In this document: positions 56,612-64,000 of the stretch, piece after piece
Position numbering within the stretch: position 1 is the stretch's first letter
Layout of the letters: every line of letters starts with the position of its first letter
Origin: Acaryochloris sp. CCMEE 5410
Lineage (GTDB): Bacteria > Cyanobacteriota > Cyanobacteriia > Thermosynechococcales > Thermosynechococcaceae
Reading direction: 5' to 3'
Length of the DNA: 64,000 nucleotides
Assembly: GCF_000238775.2 (NCBI RefSeq)
Contig: NZ_AFEJ02000003.1
Coordinates: forward strand, 186,001-250,000
The notes under the pieces: model-generated
What the model was told of the DNA's origin: nothing
The model's input: the letters and a program-made list of their open reading frames with translations, nothing else
Database searches by the model: none
Program-made: the position numbers and the translations under genes

Positions 56612-58630
56612 ATGCAGCATCAACATCATCACGGACACAATCAACATTCTCACGGTAGTCACGGAGGACACGATAAGCATGCGGGACACAGTCCCGAAAT
56701 GTTCAAAAATCGCTTTTTTATCTGTCTAGTCCTCACCATCCCCGTACTTTACTTTTCTCCTGCCTTTCAGGCTTGGTTTAACTATCAAGCTATTCAGCTT
56801 CCAGGCTCGAACTGGATCAACCCCATCTTGGCGACCGTTATTTACTTTTATGGAGGTTGGGTCTTTATTCGAGGTTCGTGGCGGGAAATAAAAGGAAAAA
56901 TCGGCATGATGACCTTGATTTCTCTAGCCATTACCGTTGCTTTTGTCTATAGTTTGGCAGTAACCATCGGTTTGGAAGGGGAGCCATTTTTCTGGGAATT
57001 GGTCACCTTAATCGACATCATGTTACTGGGTCACTGGATTGAAATGGCATCAGTTCAGGGAGCCAGCCGTGCTTTAGAACAATTAGCCAAGCTAATGCCT
57101 TCGACAGCGCATCGACTGATAGGCAGTGAGATTGAAGATGTCCCTTTAGAGGAACTTCGAGAAGGAGATCTGATCTTGATTCGTCCTGGGGAGCAAGTTC
57201 CCATTGATGGGGTTGTTGTTGAAGGTGCATCAAGTGCTAACGAAGCTTTCCTCACTGGGGAATCTCGCCCGGTGAATAAACGGGAAGGAGATGAGGTTGT
57301 GACTGGGGCAGTCAACGGTGAGGGAGCCTTAAAAGCGGAAGTGATTCGGACGGGAGACCAGACTGCCCTCAGTCAGATTATGCGTTTGGTTGAAGAAGCC
57401 CAGAATTCGAGAAGTAAGTATCAGGTTCTGGCCGACAAAGCTGCTTATTGGTTAACCTTGATTGCCATTGCTGTAGGAACGTTGACCTTTGTAGTTTGGC
57501 TATCAACTGAAGAAGGACTGGTGTTTGCGATTAATCGAACGGTTACCGTATTGGTTATTGCCTGTCCCCATGCCCTTGGATTGGCGATTCCTCTGGTGAT
57601 TGTCAATGGAACTGCAATCGCTGCTAAAAATGGGATTCTCGTCCGTAACCGCGAAGCTTTCGAGCGAGCTAAAACGATTAAGTATGCTGCTTTCGATAAA
57701 ACTGGTACTTTGACAGAAGGACGGTTTGGCGTACAGCGAATTTATACCGAAGGCTTAAGCGATGAGCAAGCTTTGGCAATTGCTACAGCATTAGAGTCTC
57801 TATCAGAGCATCCTCTAGCTCAAGCAGTTGTGGAAGCAGCCCACCAGCTAAGAGTACAATCACCTACCGTCAATGATTTTAAGGCAGTCCCTGGTATGGG
57901 GGTAGAGGGGGTTATCAACGGCAAAACCTACCGAGTTGGACGACCAGAGTGGCCCAAAGATCTAGGTTTCTATTTTTCTTCTGAGCTTGAACGGGGTTTG
58001 GCAAAAGCAGAATCCAGGGGTGAAAGCGTCATTGCCTTGATGGATGAAAATCAAACCCTAGCTTTGTTCGCTTTGGCAGATCGGGTACGTGACAGTGCCA
58101 GAGAATTAGTTCACAGTTTGGACTCGATTGGCGTCCAGGTAGCAATGATCACAGGGGATGCTAAAGCAGTGGCCCAGGCTGTTGCCACTGACTTGGGTAT
58201 TAAACGGTTTTACGCCCGAGTTTTGCCCCAGGATAAAGTCCGAATTGTCAAAGAATTAAAGGCTGAAGGAGCCACCGTCTTTACAGGGGATGGGATTAAT
58301 GATGCTCCTGCATTATTAGAAGCCGATCTGGGAGTTGCCATTGGCGCGGGAACCAATGTAGCCATTGAATCTGCCGATTTGGTTTTAGTCAAGGATAATC
58401 CGATGGATGTAGGGCGAGCCTTAAAACTTGGCAAGGCAACCAATAACAAAATGATACAGAATTTGTTCTGGGCAACGGGCTATAACGTTATTGCTATTCC
58501 CTTAGCAGCTGGTGTTGCTTATCCTTTGGGCTTTGTGCTTTCCCCCGCAGTAGGAGCTGTATTTATGAGCCTTTCTACTGTGATTGTCTCACTCAACGCA
58601 GTGACCTTGCGTCGAGTGCGGTTGAATTAG
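56612..58630 (+). CDS. copB: CopB-type (P1B-3) copper ATPase with intact motifs
   Basis: A 672-residue ATPase closely related to the one at 38274-40328. His-rich N-terminus (residues 2-26), actuator TGES near 215, metal-site CPH at 318-320 (IACPHALGLAIP), DKTGT soon after 360 and [14 protein letters not shown]. All invariant residues are there, so this is likely the working export pump of this class, acting on Cu(I)/Cu(II) or Ag. It precedes a PPK2 gene and an HMA gene. Confidence 0.9.
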   Translation: MQHQHHHGHNQHSHGSHGGHDKHAGHSPEMFKNRFFICLVLTIPVLYFSPAFQAWFNYQAIQLPGSNWINPILATVIYFYGGWVFIRGSWREIKGKIGMMTLISLAITVAFVYSLAVTIGLEGEPFFWELVTLIDIMLLGHWIEMASVQGASRALEQLAKLMPSTAHRLIGSEIEDVPLEELREGDLILIRPGEQVPIDGVVVEGASSANEAFLTGESRPVNKREGDEVVTGAVNGEGALKAEVIRTGDQTALSQIMRLVEEAQNSRSKYQVLADKAAYWLTLIAIAVGTLTFVVWLSTEEGLVFAINRTVTVLVIACPHALGLAIPLVIVNGTAIAAKNGILVRNREAFERAKTIKYAAFDKTGTLTEGRFGVQRIYTEGLSDEQALAIATALESLSEHPLAQAVVEAAHQLRVQSPTVNDFKAVPGMGVEGVINGKTYRVGRPEWPKDLGFYFSSELERGLAKAESRGESVIALMDENQTLALFALADRVRDSARELVHSLDSIGVQVAMITGDAKAVAQAVATDLGIKRFYARVLPQDKVRIVKELKAEGATVFTGDGINDAPALLEADLGVAIGAGTNVAIESADLVLVKDNPMDVGRALKLGKATNNKMIQNLFWATGYNVIAIPLAAGVAYPLGFVLSPAVGAVFMSLSTVIVSLNAVTLRRVRLN

Positions 58631-58690
58631 GTCACAGATTCGACTATTTCAAGAAATTGTGAACCATAAAACCATCACTTGGTAATTGCA

Positions 58691-59550
58691 ATGAAACACG
58701 AAGACTTTATCGTTGCTCCTGGTACTAAGATCGCACTGAAGCAATATAACTCAAAGTATATAGGACACTTTAAACACAAGTCTAAAGCTAAACATGAACT
58801 ACAAGAACACATTGAGCATCTGACAAAGCATCAAGAGGTTCTTTATGCTCAAAATACATTTGCATTGTTGATCGTTTTTCAAGCCATGGATGCTGCTGGC
58901 AAAGACAGTACGATCAAATATGTGATTTCAGGGGTCAATTCACAAGGATGCCAGGTATTTAGCTTTGGAGTCCCCTCTGCTGAAGAACTGGATCATGACT
59001 GTTTTTGGCGCTATATGAAGGCATTACCAGAACGAGGGAGAATTGGGATATTCAATCGTTCGTATTACGAGGAAGTTCTTGTCGTGCGCGTTCATCCAGA
59101 ATTACTGAATAGACAACAGTTACCGCCAGAGGTGAAAACTAATCGGATCTGGGAATCTCGCTTTGAGGAAATTAATAATTTTGAAAAATATCTTTCACAA
59201 AATGGCATTATTATTCTTAAATTCTTCCTGAATGTTTCTAAGGAGGAGCAAAAAAGCCGATTTTTAGACCGTATCAATAGACCAAAAAAAATTGGAAGTT
59301 TTCTGTCAGAGACTTTAAGGAACGGGCTTATTGGGATAAATACATGCATGCTTATGAAGAGCTTTTTAACCACACCAGTACTATCTGGGCTCCTTGGTAT
59401 ATCATCCCAGCCGACCGCAAATGGTTTACGCGTTTTGTAGTTGCTGACATTATTTGCAACAGATTAGCATCGCTAAAACTATCCTATCCTAAGGTAAGTG
59501 AAGCGCATCAAAAACAGCTTTTTGCAGAACTAAATAAACTAGGCAATTAA
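58691..59550 (+). pseudogene. ppk2: PPK2-type polyphosphate kinase with a one-base deletion
   Basis: The first frame covers residues to RPKK with the PPK2 P-loop FQAMDAAGKDSTIKYVI, the lid and IFNRSYYEEVLVVRVHPE. At an A8 run (about 59284-59291) the frame breaks. Inserting one A (A9) gives KKNWKFSVRDFKERAYWDKY, the standard continuation, which runs into MHAYEELFNHTST and WYIIPADRKWFTRF to 59550. So a single-base loss in the homopolymer has truncated the enzyme after ~200 of ~287 residues. PPK2 moves phosphate between polyphosphate and nucleotides. A sequencing error or natural slippage could also explain it. Confidence 0.8.
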
Positions 59551-59555
59551 AAATT

Positions 59556-59750
59556 ATGACTATGCAACTAAAAGTCCCCAATATAGTTTGTGGCGGTTGT
59601 GGAAAAGCCATTGCCAAAGCGATTCAGTCAATCGATCCGAATGCCGAAGTACAAACCGATCCTAAAACCAAACAAGTAACGGTAGAAACCCAAGCATCTC
59701 TTACATCTATAAGAAATGCGATCGCTGCTGCTGGTTACCCTGCTGATTGA
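59556..59750 (+). CDS. HMA-domain copper chaperone (CopZ-like)
   Basis: A 64-residue HMA domain with the metal motif VCGGCGKAIAKA, then VQTDPKTKQVTVETQA and AIAAAGYPAD at the C-terminus. It carries Cu(I) in the cytoplasm. Begins 5 bp after the ppk2 stop, in the same direction, and would feed a nearby ATPase. Confidence 0.82.
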   Translation: MTMQLKVPNIVCGGCGKAIAKAIQSIDPNAEVQTDPKTKQVTVETQASLTSIRNAIAAAGYPAD

Positions 59751-60063
59751 ATCAAAATCTTTAAATTGTCCAAAATATTCAAGGATGTCTGAATCATCCA
59801 TCACGCGCTGACGCTTGTTCTGAATGACTTAACTTTAGCAAACAGTTAATATCCCATACATTTGGATGGAGTGATGTCATTTTAGACCGTTGGCGAATTT
59901 ACTTAGCACACTATCAACTTTATCTATATTTCAATTGTGGTAAACGCTTTAAGAGTGTGATTTTTAAAGTATTAACAGGAGAACTTAATCCCTAATCACC
60001 TCCTATGATTTATGGCCAGTTAAAGGCAACTACAACACTTTCAGCATAGCGAGAAAGAAATAA
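59751..60063. other. Noncoding region
   Basis: About 310 bp between the HMA gene and the saccharopine dehydrogenase-like gene. It holds no convincing gene, repeat or hairpin, and the promoter of the next gene is not obvious. Confidence 0.4.
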
Positions 60064-61164
60064 ATGTCTTTTGAACCTAAAACTCGGTCGAATAATAACA
60101 ATCGGCTCCTGATTATTGGTGGTTACGGACAGGTGGGTCAGATCGTAGCTGCTCAGTTGGCACCTCTTTTCCCTAGTTCCGTCGTGGTCGCAGGCCGTAA
60201 TCTCGAAAAAGCAAATACTGCCGCCAGCGAGATTGGATATGGAGCTGAAGCACAGGCGATAGATCTCTTCGCAACTTACAGTAAAGACGCACTTCTTGAT
60301 ATAGCGCTGGTCATCGTCTGCCTTGATCAGACTGATACAAGGTTTGTAGAGCAGTGCCTAATGCATGGCATTCACTATGTAGACATCAGTGCAAATTACG
60401 ATTTTCTCTCTCAAATCGACAGGCTCGACGATCTCGCTTTGACAAACAATGCAACTGTCATACTTAGTGTCGGTGTTGCACCGGGTCTCACCAATATGTT
60501 GGCAAGGCGGGTGAGTGAACAAATGGAGAGTATCGACCAAATCGACATCGTTCTAGAATTTGGCCTGGGTGATCATCATGGACAGGCGGCAGTGGAGTGG
60601 ATGTTCGATAACCTCGATGTAGCCTACACCGTGCAAGAGAATGGTCAGCCGATATCCGTGCGGAGTTTCAGTGAAAGTATTGATATTGGCCTTCCTGGGC
60701 AAGATATAGAGCGTCCCGCCTATCGATTCAACTTTTCAGATCAACATGTAATTAGACATACGCTTAATGTACCTACTGTCTCTACTTGGGTTCGCTTTGA
60801 TGACCCTATTTCGACCTGGCTGATCGCAAAGTTATCCCAGGCTGGTTTTGGGGGGCTGTTGAAACAAGGTTGGGGGCGGGCAGTTGCGATTTGGCTACTT
60901 ATGAATACACATATCGGTACGAATATCTGCGGTGTAGCTGTGCAGGCCAAGGGAAAAGCTAAGGATGGTGCCAACACACTTACGCTTGGCATCATTGGTC
61001 AGAGGGAAGCACTGATGACTGCAGTGATTACAGCCGAAATCGCCCGCCAGACTTTGTTTGCCCCTCCTCCACCGGGAGTACACCATAGCGAACAGGTAAT
61101 CTATCTCGATCCGGTCATCGCTTCACTCAGGCGTGAACTGCCAGATCTTGTTGTGGCACTGTAA
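60064..61164 (+). CDS. Saccharopine dehydrogenase-like NAD(P)-binding protein
   Basis: A 366-residue protein with a Rossmann fold at the N-terminus (RLLIIGGYGQVGQIVAAQLA, VVVAGRNLEKANTAASEIGY), followed by LDIALVIVCLDQTD and HYVDISANYDFLSQID, as in saccharopine dehydrogenases. The C-terminal part (GLGDHHGQAAVEWMFDNLDV) is that of related oxidoreductases of unknown substrate. The 31-bp gap to the next gene suggests co-transcription with glgX. The reaction is not determined. Confidence 0.75.
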   Translation: MSFEPKTRSNNNNRLLIIGGYGQVGQIVAAQLAPLFPSSVVVAGRNLEKANTAASEIGYGAEAQAIDLFATYSKDALLDIALVIVCLDQTDTRFVEQCLMHGIHYVDISANYDFLSQIDRLDDLALTNNATVILSVGVAPGLTNMLARRVSEQMESIDQIDIVLEFGLGDHHGQAAVEWMFDNLDVAYTVQENGQPISVRSFSESIDIGLPGQDIERPAYRFNFSDQHVIRHTLNVPTVSTWVRFDDPISTWLIAKLSQAGFGGLLKQGWGRAVAIWLLMNTHIGTNICGVAVQAKGKAKDGANTLTLGIIGQREALMTAVITAEIARQTLFAPPPPGVHHSEQVIYLDPVIASLRRELPDLVVAL

Positions 61165-61194
61165 GTCTTGTTGTGTTGAATAGGTGAGAAAGTA

Positions 61195-63285
61195 ATGATA
61201 GTAGCTGCTCCCATGCCCACTTATCCAATAAAGAAGGGACGATCCCATCCCTTAGGTGCAATTGTTGAACGCGATGGGGTCAATTTCTCAATATTTTCTG
61301 AACATGCCACATCGGTCGAACTGTTGCTGTTTAAGCAACATGACGGGCTAGAACCCATCCAAATTATTCCACTAGATCCAAATTCGAATAAAACGTTTCA
61401 CTTCTGGCATGTTTATGTTCAAGGTTTAAAGCCAGGTGTATTTTATGCCTATCGAATCGATGGACCGATGGATCTAAAGGCAGGATATCGCTTTGACCGG
61501 CAAAAGATCTTAATTGATCCCTACGCTAGGGGTACCATCAAAACACTTTGGAATCGAGCGGATGCTTGCCAGCCAGGTAATAATCTAGCAACCTCTTTAC
61601 GGAGTGTTGTTATCGATACCTCTGATTATGATTGGGAAGGCGATCTCCCCTTAAACAGAGCGATGAGCGAAACAATCATTTATGAGGTTCATGTCCGTGG
61701 ATTTACTCTATCCCCCACGTCTGGCGTTGAACGTCCAGGTACGTTTGCTGGCTTGATCGAGAAGATTCCTTTTCTCCAAAAATTAGGCATTACAGCGGTT
61801 GAACTCCTACCTATATTTGAGTTTGATGATACAGAAATTGGGTACATAGATGACAAACCACTGAAGAATTACTGGGGCTACAGTCCCATGTGCTTCTTTT
61901 CTCCTCACTCTCATTGCTGTAATGAACCTGAAATAGGGTGTCATGTCCGCGAGTTTAGGGACATGGTTAAAGCCTTACATAGAGCTGGAATTGAGGTGAT
62001 CTTAGATGTTGTATTCAATCACACAGATGAAGGTAATCACCAAGGGCCAACCTTTTCATTTAAAGGTATCGATAATAGCGTGTATTACTATCTCACTCCT
62101 GATGACAAGGAACATTATGCCGACTATACAGGCTGTGGAAATACTTTGAACTGCAATCATCCCGTAACTCAAAAAATGATTGTGGAATGTTTGCACTATT
62201 GGGTAAAAGAAATGCATGTGGATGGCTTTCGTTTCGATGAGGCTTCTGTATTGTCAAGAGGTGAAGACGGCTCACCGATGAAATATCCACCAGTTGTTTG
62301 GCAAGTCGAGCTGGATGAAACTCTAGCGGATACAAAGATGATTGCAGAGGCTTGGGATGCTGCTGGACTCTATCAGGTCGGCTACTTTCCTGGATATCGT
62401 TGGGCCGAGTGGAATGGACGATATCGGGACGATATTCGCCGCTTTGTTAAAGGAGAGTCGGGACTTGTCGGTGCCGTTGCATCGCGGATTACGGGTAGTG
62501 CCGATCTCTATCAATGGCGGGGACATTCCCCCATCAACAGCATTAATTTTATTACTTGTCATGATGGTTTTACCCTCAATGACTTAGTGTCTTATGACCA
62601 TAAGCATAATCAAGCCAACGGCGAGCAGAATCGAGATGGTGCTGATGAGAATCTGAGTTGGAATCACGGGATTGAAGGCGAAACAGATAATTCTGAGATT
62701 GAATTATTGCGAGAACGTCAGATTAAGAATTTTGCTACGATTCTGTTGCTTTCTCGGGGTGTGCCGATGATTCTGGCGGGGGACGAAATTCGGCGTACTC
62801 AGAAAGGCAACAACAATGCCTACTGTCAAGATAATGAAATTAGCTGGTTTGATTGGACTTTGCTTCAGAAAAACCATCATCTTTTGAGGTTCTGGCGACA
62901 GATGATTCAGTTCCGTAAATATCACTCAACTTTACAAAGCCCGCATTACTTTTCTGGAAATGAAATGAATGAACGTGGTTTAGCTGATATCTCTTGGCAT
63001 GGCTGTCAGCTAAATAGCCCTGGCTGGGATAATCCTCAATCTCGTGTGCTTGCTTTTACCCTGGGAGGATTTAATGGGGCATTAGACCTTCATGTCATGG
63101 CTAATATGTACCACGAAACATTGGGCTTTGAAATTCCATCTCTGCATGATAGACAGTGGTACAAAGCTGTTGACACTGCTCTAGAGGCTCCCTTAGATTT
63201 TCCAGAAATTGGTCAAGAAAGCTTGATAAAAGATAGTGTTTATCCAGTCACAGGGCGTAGCATTTGTGTCTTTATTTCAAAATAA
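61195..63285 (+). CDS. glgX: Glycogen debranching enzyme (isoamylase type)
   Basis: A 696-residue GH13 enzyme of normal length. It opens with a CBM48-like domain (SHPLGAIVERDGVNFSIFSE). The catalytic barrel holds VILDVVFNHTDEG, DGFRFDEASVLSRG (nucleophile Asp), MIAEAWDAAG (acid/base Glu) and NFITCHDGFTLNDLVSYDH (third Asp). It hydrolyses alpha-1,6 branches left by phosphorylase. With the YHS-glucan phosphorylase at 53848 it gives a nearly complete polyglucan-degradation pair on this replicon. Confidence 0.9.
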   Translation: MIVAAPMPTYPIKKGRSHPLGAIVERDGVNFSIFSEHATSVELLLFKQHDGLEPIQIIPLDPNSNKTFHFWHVYVQGLKPGVFYAYRIDGPMDLKAGYRFDRQKILIDPYARGTIKTLWNRADACQPGNNLATSLRSVVIDTSDYDWEGDLPLNRAMSETIIYEVHVRGFTLSPTSGVERPGTFAGLIEKIPFLQKLGITAVELLPIFEFDDTEIGYIDDKPLKNYWGYSPMCFFSPHSHCCNEPEIGCHVREFRDMVKALHRAGIEVILDVVFNHTDEGNHQGPTFSFKGIDNSVYYYLTPDDKEHYADYTGCGNTLNCNHPVTQKMIVECLHYWVKEMHVDGFRFDEASVLSRGEDGSPMKYPPVVWQVELDETLADTKMIAEAWDAAGLYQVGYFPGYRWAEWNGRYRDDIRRFVKGESGLVGAVASRITGSADLYQWRGHSPINSINFITCHDGFTLNDLVSYDHKHNQANGEQNRDGADENLSWNHGIEGETDNSEIELLRERQIKNFATILLLSRGVPMILAGDEIRRTQKGNNNAYCQDNEISWFDWTLLQKNHHLLRFWRQMIQFRKYHSTLQSPHYFSGNEMNERGLADISWHGCQLNSPGWDNPQSRVLAFTLGGFNGALDLHVMANMYHETLGFEIPSLHDRQWYKAVDTALEAPLDFPEIGQESLIKDSVYPVTGRSICVFISK

Positions 63286-63307
63286 AATATTTGTCCGAAG
63301 GCTTTTT

Positions 63308-64000
63308 GTGAAGAAACACATTTTTCTCCTATTTATTTGTTTATTTGTTCTTATGATTGGTTTTGGTATTACCTTACCTGTACTACCTTATTACGCAGAG
63401 CGGCTTGATACATCTGGCCAGATTTCTAGGGAAACAATGGTCCTCCACGTTAGTCTTTTGACCAGTATTTATGCCCTAATGCAGTTTATCTGCGCACCGC
63501 TATGGGGCAAGTGGTCAGATCGCTTTGGGCGGAAGCCTTTGCTGTTACTGGGTATTGGAGGTTCTGCGATCTCTCAGATTCTCTTTGGCATGGCGTCTTC
63601 TTTGGAAATGCTTTACATCGTTAGGGGAATTGATGGCCTGCTCTCATCAGCAGCACTCCCTGCAGCAAAAGCGTACGTGTCTGATATAACAACCGAGCAC
63701 GAACGTAGTCAAGGCATGGCATGGCTTGGGACTGCTGTCAGTCTGGGTGTTGTGGCTGGACCGGCTGTGGGAGGACTGACATCCCGCAGAGATCTCCATT
63801 TTGATTTCAGTTTCGGGCATTTTGTGATCAGTAGCTTTTCGCTTCCGTTTTTTATAGCGGCAACGCTCATGCTTCTTATGTTCTTGATAGCTAATCTCTG
63901 GCTGCCTGAGTCTTTAGTTCGCCAACGGACTACCATACAGGTCACTCAAACACCGCTTCAATGGCAACTCATAGGCAATCAACTATTTATTCTGCTGAGT
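63308..64000 (+). CDS. MFS drug-efflux transporter, 3' end beyond the window
   Basis: The first 231 residues of a major facilitator of the TetA type, read by hand because the frame is open at the right edge. A first helix (IFLLFICLFVLMIGFGITLP), the loop signature GKWSDRFGRKPLL after helix 2, and the helix 4-5 region (RGIDGLLSSAALPAAKAYVS, GTAVSLGVVAGPAVGGLTS) match drug:H+ antiporters. I chose the GTG at 63308; GAAGG lies 7 bp upstream. It begins 22 bp after glgX. Substrate unknown. Confidence 0.8.
   Translation, partial: MKKHIFLLFICLFVLMIGFGITLPVLPYYAERLDTSGQISRETMVLHVSLLTSIYALMQFICAPLWGKWSDRFGRKPLLLLGIGGSAISQILFGMASSLEMLYIVRGIDGLLSSAALPAAKAYVSDITTEHERSQGMAWLGTAVSLGVVAGPAVGGLTSRRDLHFDFSFGHFVISSFSLPFFIAATLMLLMFLIANLWLPESLVRQRTTIQVTQTPLQWQLIGNQLFILLS

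Noticed and set aside
1-64000. tRNA, rRNA or riboswitch genes
   Set aside because: I looked for cloverleaf-like and conserved rRNA stretches by eye and found none; weak signals would need a covariance search.

Overview
The window looks like part of a large accessory replicon of a cyanobacterium. HIP1-type GCGATCGC octamers occur (for example near 14320 and 45865), and several families are typical of cyanobacteria (DUF2808, IS21 and ISAzo13 types, NACHT with A/D/R repeats). An Acaryochloris-like host is my best guess, but that is inference. A ParA gene, a ribbon-helix-helix partner and arrays of a palindromic 10-mer at 19.0-20.9 kb point to a plasmid. No replication initiator, relaxase or RNA gene was recognised.

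Layout. (1) 0-17 kb is a defence and accessory zone: a DndD-like ATPase (cut by the left edge), a 66-aa protein and a PLD-helicase; a TPR protein; a secreted protein; a VapBC-type toxin-antitoxin pair; and a NACHT NTPase. The PLD-helicase and the NACHT gene are both broken by copies of the same ISAzo13-type element. (2) 16.8-21.4 kb holds a tyrosine recombinase fused to a pRiA4b ORF-3-like domain, the partition module and a lipoprotein. (3) 21.6-32.7 kb is a two-gene unit, a small acidic protein followed by a giant methylase-helicase of about 1,870 residues. An IS256-type element interrupts the first gene and a cargo-bearing IS21-type element the second. (4) 32.7-36.9 kb is a Tn3-family transposon, itself split by an IS630-type element. 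It marks a junction: the gene on each side is truncated at its inverted repeat and there is no target duplication. (5) 36.9-50 kb is a copper resistance island: truncated sensor kinase, glutaredoxin-DoxX protein, two classes of P1B ATPase, DUF305, a Cys-rich four-helix protein, a Met/His-rich secreted protein, HMA chaperones and an IS-split cupredoxin. Three promoters share a 19-bp-spacer operator of MerR/CueR type. (6) 50-64 kb continues with two flavin oxidoreductases, two methyltransferases, a YHS-alpha-glucan phosphorylase fusion, a second CopB ATPase, a frameshifted PPK2, an HMA protein, a saccharopine dehydrogenase-like protein, a glycogen debranching enzyme and an MFS transporter.

At least seven transposable elements sit inside or beside genes. 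For most of them I could read the exact target duplications and rejoin the host gene in frame, so the pre-insertion genes can be reconstructed. Functionally, the right half pairs copper export and chelation with polyglucan breakdown and polyphosphate enzymes. The left half is a decaying collection of anti-invader genes. All family names come from reading translated motifs, not from a database search.
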